DNA of 13,944 nt from JAAAOZ01 sp964496595 (GTDB lineage Bacteria > Chloroflexota > Anaerolineae > B4-G1 > SLSP01). The notes under the pieces were generated by a model. The model saw only the letters and a program-made list of their open reading frames with translations. It was not told where the DNA came from and searched no databases. Below, one piece after another: positions 1-6,841 of this stretch. Where the stretch lies: NCBI GenBank assembly GCA_964496595.1, contig CAZCAI010000130.1, positions 1 to 13,944 on the forward strand. Direction: 5' to 3'. A program made the position numbers and the translations under genes. Position 1 is the stretch's first letter. Each line of letters opens with the position of its first letter.

Positions 1-69
1 GGTGAATTACGCAAGGCTCATGTTGGAAATTGGGTGAAAGATTGCGGATGAATTTCTCGAGGGGGACGA

Positions 70-183
70 GGACTAAAGGCCTCTGGACAGGCCCGGCGGC
101 CAACCTTCCTCCTGCGAGGAAGGCTCCCGCGCCCGCGTAGGCGGTCGCTTGGCGCGTTAGCGCCTGTCTCAGGACTTCAGTCC
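70..183 (+). repeat. Composite multi-hairpin repeat, subfamily A copy 1
   Basis: A 114-bp element bounded by near-matching inverted arms: GGACTAAAG at 70-78 and CTTCAGTCC at 175-183 (8 of 9 complementary). Inside are three hairpins in a row. The first is at 104-123 (8-bp stem CCTTCCTC, loop CTGC). The second is at 129-148 (stem GCG.CCGC with one C/T mismatch, loop GTAG). The third is at 151-164 (stem GGCGC, loop GTTA). The copy at 6890-7003, on the opposite strand, has the same length and order. A perfect 10-bp inverted repeat, TTGGGTGAAA, lies outside it at 30-39 and 198-207. No coding potential was recognised. Confidence 0.85.
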
Positions 184-222
184 GGGATCACACAACATTT
201 CACCCAAAAACCAATAAGAGCC

Positions 223-250
223 ATTACGCAATACGTAGTACGAAATACTC
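223..250 (+). repeat. Degenerate 7-bp tandem repeat
   Basis: Four heptads are visible: ATTACGC, AATACGT, AGTACGA, AATACTC. They share an AWTACKM-like pattern with strict 7-bp phase, between the multi-hairpin repeat and the uspA-like start. A partial match (ATTACGC) also occurs near position 6. It resembles the short heptanucleotide repeats known from cyanobacteria and other bacteria. Function is unknown, and the short length means chance cannot be excluded. Confidence 0.5.
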
Positions 251-267
251 GATTCATTCTCAGCATT

Positions 268-278
268 GGAGGCCCTCC
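268..278 (+). promoter_or_regulatory. Ribosome binding site inside a palindrome before the uspA-like gene
   Basis: GGAGG at 268-272 lies 6 nt before the ATG at 279 and fixes the start. It is followed by CCTCC (GGAGG-C-CCTCC), so the RBS can pair with the bases just before the start codon (for example GGAG/CTCC with a 3-nt loop). This could lower translation, but the stem is very short. Confidence 0.45.
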
Positions 279-764
279 ATGGCTCTTGAAAACGAAGCGT
301 GTGCCCCCAGTCCGTTCACTCACATCTTAGCGCCGGTGGATGGCTCGGAATCCTCGATCAATGCCGGGCGATTGGCGATTCGCATCGCGGCCAGCCACAA
401 CATCCCCATCACCTTTCTCTATGTGGTAGATCAAGGGGCGGCGGAGGAGATCGCCGGCGCGTCTGCGAGGTCGGTCGGCGCGGTTTGCCAGCAGTTGGAG
501 GACAAGGCGCAGAGTTACTTGGATTACCTCTCGCGGATGGCCAGCAATCGCGGCATCCGCGCCACAAAGGTGATCCGGCGCGGTGTTCCCTATCGCGAGA
601 TCTCAGACTTCGCGCGCGAGGAGCTGGTGGATCTCATCGTTATTGGGCGCGTCGGCGGTATGGGCACACAAAAGCTGGCGCGGATTGGCGCTGTCGCCGA
701 GCGGGTGATCGAATACGCGCCGTGTCCCGTGCTCACCGTGCGCTATCGCCCCCTGCGCCGGTAA
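279..764 (+). CDS. UspA-family universal stress protein
   Basis: A 161-aa single-domain Usp, close to the usual 140-160 aa. Usp proteins are cytoplasmic alpha/beta proteins, often ATP-binding, that help cells survive stress; their exact reaction is usually unknown. The first strand reads HILAPVDGSE, carrying the typical V-D-G-S segment after strand one. The C-terminal part has the nucleotide-loop region IGRVGGMG (about residues 123-130) and ends with the hallmark APCPVLTVR. The loop is not canonical: after G-x2-G there are ten residues and then G-A, where ATP-binding members have nine residues and G-S/T, so ATP binding is uncertain. The start at 279 has a GGAGG RBS. The gene stands alone, 192 bp before the MurE-type gene. 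Confidence 0.9.
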   Translation: MALENEACAPSPFTHILAPVDGSESSINAGRLAIRIAASHNIPITFLYVVDQGAAEEIAGASARSVGAVCQQLEDKAQSYLDYLSRMASNRGIRATKVIRRGVPYREISDFAREELVDLIVIGRVGGMGTQKLARIGAVAERVIEYAPCPVLTVRYRPLRR

Positions 765-800
765 CTATCATGCGTTTATGGGCTGGTGAGGGGTCTAATT

Positions 801-814
801 GTTCGTAGTAAGCC
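801..814 (+). repeat. Short dispersed motif GTTCGTAGT (diverged copy)
   Basis: GTTCGTAGTAAGCC at 801-814 resembles the exact 15-bp pair GTTCGTAGTCAGGCA at 4484-4498 (minus) and 13895-13909 (plus). It lies in the 192-bp gap (765-956) between the uspA-like and MurE-type genes. That gap also holds a CCCCAC-C-GTGGGG palindrome at 891-903, and no gene was seen in it. It may be the edge of another degraded intergenic repeat. Confidence 0.4.
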
Positions 815-956
815 TCGAAGCGGAACCTGTGGGCTTAAGCGGAGTGGCGTCCTCGGGCTTCATAACAGTACGCCATTCCATCACACCCCACCCCACCGTG
901 GGGCTATATGTCCCAAACCACGATACCCTTGGAGCGGAGGAGGAGAGGAGAAACGA

Positions 957-2516
957 ATGGATCTACAAACCTTGTTGGCTGATATAAACTTCGTGGAGGG
1001 GGCGTCGCCGGATCGCCTGGAGATCACGGGGATCACCGACGACTCGCGCCAGGTGACGCCGGGCGGATTGTTCGTCGCGGTGGCCGGTCTGAGCGTCGAC
1101 GGCCATCGCTTTATCCCCCAGGCCGTCGCGGCCGGCGCGAGCGCCATCGTCGGCGAGCGTCCGCGCGCGAATTTGGAACTGCCCGCCGTGTTTCCCTACA
1201 TCCGCGTGGCCGATGCCCGCGAGGGCCTGGGCCAATTGCACGCCGCCTGGCATCATCATCCGGCCCGCAAGCTCACGCTGATTGGCGTGACGGGCACCGA
1301 CGGCAAGACCACCACCACCACGCTGGTCTACGAGATCCTGCGCGCGGCAGGCGTCGCCGTGGGAATGATCAGCACCGTCGACGCGCGCATTGGCGCCGAG
1401 ACGTTAGACACCGGCCTGCACACCACCACGCCCCCCGCTGAGGCCGTGCAGCGCTATCTCGCGCAGATGGTGGACGCCGGTATGACCCACGCCGTGCTGG
1501 AGACCACATCCCACGGCCTGGCGCAGCGGCGCCTGGCCGGCTGCCACTTCGATGTGGCCGTCGTGACCAACATCACCCACGAGCATTTGGATTATCACGG
1601 CTCCTGGGAAGCCTATCGCGACGCGAAGGCCCGGCTCTTTGGAGAGCTGTTGGATGATCGGCAGTTGGGGCTGGCCGTGCTCAACCGCGACGATCCCGGC
1701 TCCTACGACTACCTCGCGGCGCTGGTGGGCGATTCCCAAATCGCTTACTCCGTGCATCCGGCACTAGTCGATGCGTCCCGTGATCTGGCGGCGGAAAATA
1801 TCCGGGCCACGCCCGGCGGCGCGCGCTTTATCCTTATCACGCCGGGCGGCCAGATCGAAATTACCTCCCCCTTGATCGGCGATTATAACGTGAGCAACAT
1901 CTTGGCGGCGGCGGCGACCGCGTGGGGGATGGAACTTCCGCTCGCGGCCATCGCCGAAGGGGTGGCGGCTGTGCGCGGCGTGCCGGGCCGCATGGAGTGC
2001 ATCGACGCGGGACAGGATTTCTTGGCCATCGTCGACTTCGCGCACACGCCCAACGCTCTGCGCCGCGCGCTGGAGACCGGGCGGGCGCTCGTGGGCGACG
2101 AGGGGCGCGTCATCGTCGTCTTCGGCAGCGCCGGCCTGCGCGATAAGGAGAAGCGCCGCTTGATGGGGGAGGTCGCCGGCGAGTTGGCCGATCTCACCGT
2201 CGTCACGGCGGAGGATCCGCGCACCGAGCCGCTGGCCGAGATTCTGGCGGAGAGCGCCGCCGGATTGGAGGCGCACGGTCGGCGCGAGGGCGTGGACTAC
2301 TGGCGCGTGCCCGATCGCGGCGCGGCGATTCGCTACGCGGTGCAGTTGGCCCGTCCCGGCGACGTGGTGCTCGCCTGCGGCAAGGGCCACGAGCAAAGTA
2401 TGTGCTTCGGCGCGGTCGAATATCCCTGGGATGACCGCGAGGCGATGCGCCGCGCGCTGCACGGGGAGACTCTGGATACGCTGCCCACATCAGGAAGCTA
2501 TCAGGAAGCTACATGA
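957..2516 (+). CDS. murE: MurE-type Mur ligase (UDP-MurNAc-L-Ala-D-Glu : diamino acid ligase)
   Basis: A 519-aa cytoplasmic ATP-dependent ligase of peptidoglycan precursor synthesis, which adds the diamino acid to UDP-MurNAc-dipeptide. All three Mur domains are visible: an N-terminal UDP-substrate domain, a central ATPase with P-loop TGTDGKTTT (G113-T119, with Asp where GTNGKTT is usual), and a C-terminal domain. K224 in YRDAKARLF fits the carbamylated lysine, and GKGHE is at 475-479. The substrate-selecting motif, DNPR in meso-DAP enzymes, reads E-D-P-R here (419-422). The Arg that contacts a carboxylate is kept, but the Asp-Asn pair is changed, so the residue added (DAP, Lys or Orn) is open. 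The start at 957 is preferred over upstream in-frame codons because of a purine-rich GGAGGAGAGGAG tract just before it. The stop overlaps the next start as ATGA. Confidence 0.9.
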   Translation: MDLQTLLADINFVEGASPDRLEITGITDDSRQVTPGGLFVAVAGLSVDGHRFIPQAVAAGASAIVGERPRANLELPAVFPYIRVADAREGLGQLHAAWHHHPARKLTLIGVTGTDGKTTTTTLVYEILRAAGVAVGMISTVDARIGAETLDTGLHTTTPPAEAVQRYLAQMVDAGMTHAVLETTSHGLAQRRLAGCHFDVAVVTNITHEHLDYHGSWEAYRDAKARLFGELLDDRQLGLAVLNRDDPGSYDYLAALVGDSQIAYSVHPALVDASRDLAAENIRATPGGARFILITPGGQIEITSPLIGDYNVSNILAAAATAWGMELPLAAIAEGVAAVRGVPGRMECIDAGQDFLAIVDFAHTPNALRRALETGRALVGDEGRVIVVFGSAGLRDKEKRRLMGEVAGELADLTVVTAEDPRTEPLAEILAESAAGLEAHGRREGVDYWRVPDRGAAIRYAVQLARPGDVVLACGKGHEQSMCFGAVEYPWDDREAMRRALHGETLDTLPTSGSYQEAT

Positions 2517-3607
2517 AACTCGCGCTCGTCCACGACTGGCTCAATCAACACGGGGGTGCGGAGCGCGTGCTGGAGCAGTTGGTCGCCCGCTTCCCCCAGG
2601 CGCCGCTCTACACGAGCATGTACTGGCGCGCGGGCATGCCGCCGGCCTATCGCGCGTGGCCCATCCGCACCACCTGGATGGATCATCTGCCGGGCATCTA
2701 CCGTCATCACCAGGCCTACTTTCCCCTCTATGCGCTGGCCTTCGCCCGATTGGATCTCTCCGGGCAGGGCTACGATCTGGTGCTGAGCAACAAGAGCGGC
2801 TTCTGCCACGGTGTCCGCACGGGCGCGACGCCCCATCTCTGCTACTGCCTGGCGCCGACGCGCTACGTCTGGGAGTATGAAGCCTACGCGGCGCGCGAGC
2901 GCCTATCTGCGCCCGTGAAGGCGGCGCTCAAGCCGCTGATCGCGCTGCTGCGCCGCTGGGATTATCGCGCCGCGCAGCGCCCCACGTTGCACTTCGTCGC
3001 CATCTCCACCGAGATCCAGACGCGCATTCGCCGCTACTATGGCCGCGACTCGACCGTGATCTTCCCACCGGTCGAAGTTGAGCGCTTCGCTCCTGTGGCG
3101 CAGCCGGAGGAGTACTACCTCATCGTCTCGCGCCTGATCCCCTACAAGCGCATCGATCTGGCGATCAAGGCCTTCAATCAGTTGGGGCTGCCGCTTTGGA
3201 TCGCCGGGCGCGGGCGGGATCGCGAGGCGTTGACGGCCCTGGCCGGGCCGACGGTGCGCTTTTTGGGGCGCGTGCCCGATGATGAGCTGCCGGGGTTGAT
3301 GGCTCGCTGTCGAGCGCTGGTCTTTCCGGGCCGCGAGGATTTCGGCATCACGCCGGTGGAGGCGCAGGCGGCGGGGCGGCCCGTCATCGCTTATGGCGCG
3401 GGCGGCGCGCTGGATACGGTGCTTGCGGGCGAGACGGGCGTCTTCTTCCGCGAGCCGACGCCGGAGGCGTTGGCGGCCACGGTTGCGGCCTTCGATCCGG
3501 CGGATGTGGACCCGCGGGCCTGCCGCGCCAATGCGGAGCGCTTCTCCGCCGCGCGCTTCGAGCGGGAGCTGTTGGCGGAGATGCGGGCGTTGGTGGATGC
3601 GGGGTGA
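2513..3607 (+). CDS. GT4-family glycosyltransferase
   Basis: A 364-aa GT-B-fold retaining glycosyltransferase that likely moves a sugar from a nucleotide donor onto a polysaccharide or lipid-linked acceptor at the inner membrane face. The N-terminus MKLALVHDWLNQHGGAERVLEQL carries the glycine-rich GGAE segment of GT4 proteins. The C-terminal donor-binding half has SRLIPYKRIDL (K212, expected to contact donor phosphates) and the E-x7-E motif EDFGITPVE (E275 and E283), followed by AAGRPVIAYGAGG. No signal peptide or membrane segment is seen. ATG at 2513 overlaps the murE stop by 4 bp, with AGGAAG upstream, so translation is probably coupled. This suggests a job in envelope glycan synthesis. The sugar and acceptor cannot be told from sequence. 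Confidence 0.9.
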   Translation: MKLALVHDWLNQHGGAERVLEQLVARFPQAPLYTSMYWRAGMPPAYRAWPIRTTWMDHLPGIYRHHQAYFPLYALAFARLDLSGQGYDLVLSNKSGFCHGVRTGATPHLCYCLAPTRYVWEYEAYAARERLSAPVKAALKPLIALLRRWDYRAAQRPTLHFVAISTEIQTRIRRYYGRDSTVIFPPVEVERFAPVAQPEEYYLIVSRLIPYKRIDLAIKAFNQLGLPLWIAGRGRDREALTALAGPTVRFLGRVPDDELPGLMARCRALVFPGREDFGITPVEAQAAGRPVIAYGAGGALDTVLAGETGVFFREPTPEALAATVAAFDPADVDPRACRANAERFSAARFERELLAEMRALVDAG

Positions 3608-3621
3608 GGCAGAGCCTATGC

Positions 3622-3666
3622 TTGCGTGTGCAAGTAGTCTGTGGTAATCTGAATTCAGATGACCAC
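3622..3666 (+). promoter_or_regulatory. Promoter with overlapping 26-bp palindromic operator for the MNT/HEPN pair
   Basis: The palindrome spans 3641-3666: left arm GTGGTAATCTGAA, right arm TTCAGATGACCAC, with 12 of 13 positions complementary and a perfect 14-bp core (3647-3660). A promoter-like pair, TTGCGT (3622-3627) and TAATCT (3645-3650), has a 17-bp spacer, and its -10 falls inside the palindrome. AGGGAG at 3671-3676 is the RBS for the ATG at 3685. A dimeric repressor bound here would block the -10, which fits autoregulated toxin-antitoxin modules. The repressor itself is not identified. Confidence 0.7.
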
Positions 3667-3684
3667 GATGAGGGAGTATAAGAT

Positions 3685-4023
3685 ATGAAGACAGACAATC
3701 TAAAAGAAGCGCTTGAGCAGATCGTTAAACGGCTGGAGAAAGCGTTTGACCCAGAAAAAATTATTCTCTTTGGTTCCTACGCTTATGGGGAACCGTCCCG
3801 AGAGAGCGATATTGATCTGTTAATCGTGGTACCGGAATCCAATGAGCCGGCCTATCGTCGCGCTCAGAAGGCCTACGACTGTGTGGGCGCGGTGGGCTTC
3901 TCGAAAGATCTGGTGGTGATGACGCGCCAGGAATTTGAGACCCAGGCGCAAGTTTCGACATCGTTGGCCCGACGCGCGATGGACGAGGGGGAGGTCTTTT
4001 ATGAACGAAGCAAAGCGCGCTGA
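3685..4023 (+). CDS. MNT-type minimal nucleotidyltransferase (likely antitoxin)
   Basis: A 112-aa protein of the polymerase-beta-like minimal nucleotidyltransferase family. The catalytic motif is complete: GSYAYG at 30-35, then S-D-I-D-L with D42 and D44 as metal ligands, and a third candidate acidic residue at D75 (SKDLVVMT). In characterised MNT/HEPN modules the MNT partner transfers AMP to the HEPN toxin and silences it. That role is inferred here. It comes first in the pair and overlaps the HEPN gene by 23 bp, so the two are surely co-expressed. Base composition is clearly lower in GC than murE and the GT gene, which suggests recent acquisition. An operator-like palindrome lies just upstream. 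The product could instead act as a stand-alone nucleotidyltransferase. Confidence 0.88.
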   Translation: MKTDNLKEALEQIVKRLEKAFDPEKIILFGSYAYGEPSRESDIDLLIVVPESNEPAYRRAQKAYDCVGAVGFSKDLVVMTRQEFETQAQVSTSLARRAMDEGEVFYERSKAR

Positions 4024-4411
4024 GGTCCAGAAGTGGCTGATCAAGAGTCAGCACGATTTGGGGTCGGCTCGTAGGCTGATGGAGGGGGATGATCCATACC
4101 TGGACACGGCGGTTTATCATTGCCAGCAAGCTGTGGAGAAAGCTTTGAAGGCGTTCCTGACCTATCATGATGCTGAATTTGGGAAGACTCACGATTTGAC
4201 GGAACTTGTAGAGGTATGTTTCACTATTGCGCCCGCCTTTGATTCTTGGCGGGGTGTCGCTGCGATATTGACCCCTTATGCGGTATTGTTTCGTTACCCC
4301 TCTGATGTTTTGGAGCCTGAGCAAAGCGAGGCAGAGGATGCTTTAGCATACGCTCAGGCGTTTTTGGGGTTTGTCTTCGGGCTTTTGCCAGGAGAAGTGA
4401 AACCGGGCTGA
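4001..4411 (+). CDS. HEPN-domain protein (likely toxin partner)
   Basis: A 136-aa all-helical HEPN protein. Recognisable blocks are the opening WLIKSQHDLGSAR, then AVYHCQQAVEKALKAFL (about 37-53), GKTHDLTELV (61-70), and FRYPSDV (97-103), the pattern of MNT-linked COG2250-type HEPN proteins. Many HEPN toxins are RNases using R-x4-6-H. No such motif is visible near the C-terminus, only R98-Y-P, so RNase activity is uncertain. The ATG at 4001 is chosen because GGAGG (3990-3994) sits 6 nt before it and it begins the conserved domain; a longer reading from 3935 would lie almost wholly over the MNT gene. The 23-bp overlap with the MNT gene indicates translational coupling. Low GC matches its partner. 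Confidence 0.87.
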   Translation: MNEAKRAEVQKWLIKSQHDLGSARRLMEGDDPYLDTAVYHCQQAVEKALKAFLTYHDAEFGKTHDLTELVEVCFTIAPAFDSWRGVAAILTPYAVLFRYPSDVLEPEQSEAEDALAYAQAFLGFVFGLLPGEVKPG

Positions 4412-4483
4412 GATGCGCGCGGTGGTGAATTTTTGAGGTTCTGTCATAGACGAACGGCGCTTCACTTCGTTTTACTCGTTTCG

Positions 4484-4498
4484 TGCCTGACTACGAAC
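4484..4498 (-). repeat. 15-bp dispersed motif GTTCGTAGTCAGGCA
   Basis: Read on the minus strand this is an exact match to 13895-13909 on the plus strand. It lies in the roughly 100-bp gap between the convergent HEPN and M15 genes, in which no clear terminator was found. It is probably the conserved end of a degraded intergenic repeat. Confidence 0.5.
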
Positions 4499-4511
4499 GA
4501 ATAATTGTGCC

Positions 4512-6311
4512 CTAGGGCATCGCCTGGACTTCCCACTCCGGGCGTTCGGTCCACCAGGGTAAATCTCCGTAGGATTCCTTGACCTCTTCTGCCGTATAGA
4601 TCTCCAGCATACAGTTGTACCAGCTCATCCCCTCAGTCTTTTGGAAGTGCCACCACTCGATGTCGAAGTAGGACGAGCGCCAGTTGGAGAGTGCGTTGCG
4701 TCGCTCCCAGCCGTAGTCAGCGGCGATAGTCGTGAAATCTACGTAGTACCCCTGCGGAATCGGCTTGAGCTTTCCCCCATGCACCGAGGCCTCCCCGCCC
4801 GCCGAGCGCGCGTTGAGATCCCACGGCGCCGAGCGCAGCGGTTCCCCCAGGCTGCCATCTTGCTCCTGGGCCTTGATGAAGACGCGCCAGTAGGTGACGC
4901 CGCCGATGTCCTCGCGCACCAGTTCGATCAGCCCCTGCCGCAGGAAGCCCTGGTTGATATCGATGGCGCGCCCGCAGACGTGCCACGAAATCCGCCCCTG
5001 CCCCGGTCGCGGCGTGTGGTTCATCGCGCGCGAGGAATCCCCCAGGACGGAAAGATAATCCCAGCCGGTTTGAGCCAGCACCGTCTTGCGCATCGCGTTG
5101 AAGCTGTCGTTGACGCGGTCGCTTAACTGCTGGGCGGTGTTGCTGCCGTTGACATCGGGGAGTGGGATGAGTTGATAGCGCTCCGTGGCGGATGAGCGCA
5201 GTATTTCGGTGTAAAGTGGGGAGCGCTCTTCGGTCATCTGGCGCTGAAGTTGCGCCTCGAACTTGGGGTCTAATGCGGTCGCCGTCCAATCGGGCGTGTT
5301 CATCCAATCTGTCGTGCTGTAGCCTTCTTGGGCCAAGGCCCATCCCGTGGTGTTGGCCGCGATGAGGTAGGAGGTCTCCCGCTGCCGAAAGATGAAGGCG
5401 AGCGCCTCCCCATCGGGCGACCAGACCGGCTGCCCGCCCACGCCGAAGAGGACGGGGCGCAACTCGCCAGAGGTCATCGCCTCTTTCTCGAAGGGGATCA
5501 TCCAGATCGTCTCATCGCCGGGAACGCCGGCGGAGTAGGCCAGGTAATCTCCCTGGGGCGACCACGCGGCGAAATTCTCATCTTGATTGGGGGTGTTGGT
5601 GAGATTACTGATTGCGCCATCATCCAACGAGATTAGATAGAGATCGCGGTTATGATTCTTGTAGGCCGTGAAGGCGATGTGGCGCCCATCAGGCGCCCAC
5701 GCGGGCGCGTACTCCGGAGCCGGGTTGGTGGTGAGCCGCTGACTTTCCCCACTTTCCACATTGAGCACGTAGATATCGAGATTGTCCTCATCGTAGGCCT
5801 CGTAGGCCAGCCAGCGCCCATCGGGCGACCACGTGGGATTTGCCTCGAAGTAGGGCGAGCGCGTGAGGCGTAGCACCGTGCCGGAGGTCATATCCATCAC
5901 ATAGAGATCCCAGTTCTGCGCGCGGTGCGAGGCGAAGGCCAGCTTGCGCCCATCGGGCGACCACGCGGGGTCGCGATCCTCGGCGGGATCGTAGGTCAGG
6001 CGGAGCAGATTTCCCGTGTTCTGCGAGATCAGGTAGATGTCGCTGTTACCGTTGTGGCGCATCGTGAAGGCCAACGTCCCGCCGCTGCCGACAGGGGTGG
6101 GGCGGGGCGTCGGCGTGATGTGCGGACCGGGCGTCGGCGTCGCGACGACGATCCGCTCCGTGATCAACTCGCGCGGCAGCGTCTCGCCCTGGCCGATCAT
6201 CAGATAGAGGATGCCGACCAAAAGCAGCAACCACGCGATGGGCGGCACCGGCGTCCGGCGCGGCTTTAGCAGCCATTTAATGAGTTCGATCAGCGGATGG
6301 TCTCGTTCCAC
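4512..6311 (-). CDS. Membrane-anchored TolB-like propeller fused to an M15 (VanX/VanY-like) zinc peptidase
   Basis: A 599-aa protein. Order: cytoplasmic basic N-terminus; one membrane segment (about 24-41, IAWLLLLVGILYLMIG); a Thr-Pro stalk (about 55-75); TolB/WD40-like blades (about 76-350) with repeated WSPDGR-type motifs (DPAWSPDGRKLAF, NPTWSPDGRWLAY, APAWAPDGRHIAF, QPVWSPDGEALAF); then a C-terminal peptidase domain (about 390-590). The last has H444-x6-D451 (SWHVCGRAID) and E552-W-W-H555 (FDIEWWHF), the spacing of zinc ligands and catalytic Glu in M15 enzymes such as VanX. The likely role is cutting peptidoglycan peptides outside the membrane, with the propeller binding a partner or wall. 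The start is GTG with a weak AGAGAG upstream. It lies 56 bp after the small gene at 6368-6808. Confidence 0.85.
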   Translation of the reverse strand: MERDHPLIELIKWLLKPRRTPVPPIAWLLLLVGILYLMIGQGETLPRELITERIVVATPTPGPHITPTPRPTPVGSGGTLAFTMRHNGNSDIYLISQNTGNLLRLTYDPAEDRDPAWSPDGRKLAFASHRAQNWDLYVMDMTSGTVLRLTRSPYFEANPTWSPDGRWLAYEAYDEDNLDIYVLNVESGESQRLTTNPAPEYAPAWAPDGRHIAFTAYKNHNRDLYLISLDDGAISNLTNTPNQDENFAAWSPQGDYLAYSAGVPGDETIWMIPFEKEAMTSGELRPVLFGVGGQPVWSPDGEALAFIFRQRETSYLIAANTTGWALAQEGYSTTDWMNTPDWTATALDPKFEAQLQRQMTEERSPLYTEILRSSATERYQLIPLPDVNGSNTAQQLSDRVNDSFNAMRKTVLAQTGWDYLSVLGDSSRAMNHTPRPGQGRISWHVCGRAIDINQGFLRQGLIELVREDIGGVTYWRVFIKAQEQDGSLGEPLRSAPWDLNARSAGGEASVHGGKLKPIPQGYYVDFTTIAADYGWERRNALSNWRSSYFDIEWWHFQKTEGMSWYNCMLEIYTAEEVKESYGDLPWWTERPEWEVQAMP

Positions 6312-6347
6312 GGGTTCTCTCTGTTGTTTTTCCTGGGATTTTTATGG

Positions 6348-6366
6348 ATAGTTCGGGCGCAATGGC
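6348..6366 (-). promoter_or_regulatory. 19-bp motif shared upstream of two minus-strand envelope genes
   Basis: ATAGTTCGGGCGCAATGGC (plus-strand reading) matches 16 of 19 positions of the sequence at 9360-9378. It lies 37 bp upstream of the M15-fusion start; the other copy is 91 bp upstream of the DUF11/propeller gene, in the same orientation relative to the gene. It may be a shared promoter or regulator site. No clear sigma-70 -35/-10 pair could be placed on it. Confidence 0.4.
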
Positions 6367-6367
6367 T

Positions 6368-6808
6368 TTACTTGGGTAAGAAATTGTCGATGTAGTTGAG
6401 ATAACCGCGCTGCCCGGATTGCTTGTGCCAGAATCGGACCGACTTGCGGATGCGTCTGAGGCAATCGATCAGTTCATCGATGGTGATGGGCGGGATTTCG
6501 ATCGGTGGGGCGTCCTCATCTTCGGGGACTATTTCGAAATTGCCTATCCGAAGTTCTGCCATCACTTTGACGCTCTCGAAGACCTTCTCGGTCAGCGGGG
6601 CCAGGTGCGGCGACCGGGGTTCGCGCCCTTTAGCCTGGGCGCTGTAATAACGAATCAGTCTGTCGATGGCTAACTCGACATTGCTATCCACCAGGTCAGG
6701 ATTTTCGCGGGCTACTTGTACGACAGCAAACTCTAAATTTTGCAGGACATCTAGATAGCGATCCTCGAATGTATCTCTATGTTGCCTTCTCCTACTTCGT
6801 CTTCGCAT
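6368..6808 (-). CDS. Small helical protein of unknown function
   Basis: Not recognised. A 146-aa protein with no signal peptide or membrane segment. It has a very basic N-terminus (MRRRSRRRQHRD), then DVLQNLEFAVVQVARENPDL and VELAIDRLIRYYSAQAKGRE, which look like amphipathic helices, an acidic-proline stretch (EDEDAPPIEIPPI), and a basic C-terminus (CLRRIRKSVRFWHKQSGQRG). It could bind nucleic acid or a partner, but this is a guess. The start at 6808 has AAGGAG/GGAGAAG (about 6817-6825) in front. An earlier in-frame ATG at 6853 lacks a good RBS, and its first codons are spelled by the terminal repeat of a miniature element, so it is rejected. It lies 56 bp upstream of the M15-fusion gene and may be co-transcribed with it. 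Confidence 0.7.
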   Translation of the reverse strand: MRRRSRRRQHRDTFEDRYLDVLQNLEFAVVQVARENPDLVDSNVELAIDRLIRYYSAQAKGREPRSPHLAPLTEKVFESVKVMAELRIGNFEIVPEDEDAPPIEIPPITIDELIDCLRRIRKSVRFWHKQSGQRGYLNYIDNFLPK

Positions 6809-6841
6809 ACTGAGATCTTCTCCTTTCCTTCCTAATTCTTT

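Noticed and set aside
786..956. Longer N-terminus for the MurE-type protein
   Set aside because: The 57 extra residues are Pro/Arg-rich and unlike the family. A strong purine-rich RBS sits before ATG 957, where the Mur N-terminal domain begins.
1764..2462. Long antisense frame opposite murE (also 11589-12641 opposite the beta-helix gene)
   Set aside because: High-GC shadow frames with no family resemblance, lying across clearly conserved coding DNA.
3935..4000. Longer N-terminus for the HEPN protein
   Set aside because: Overlaps the MNT gene almost entirely and has no domain similarity. ATG 4001 has GGAGG 6 nt upstream.
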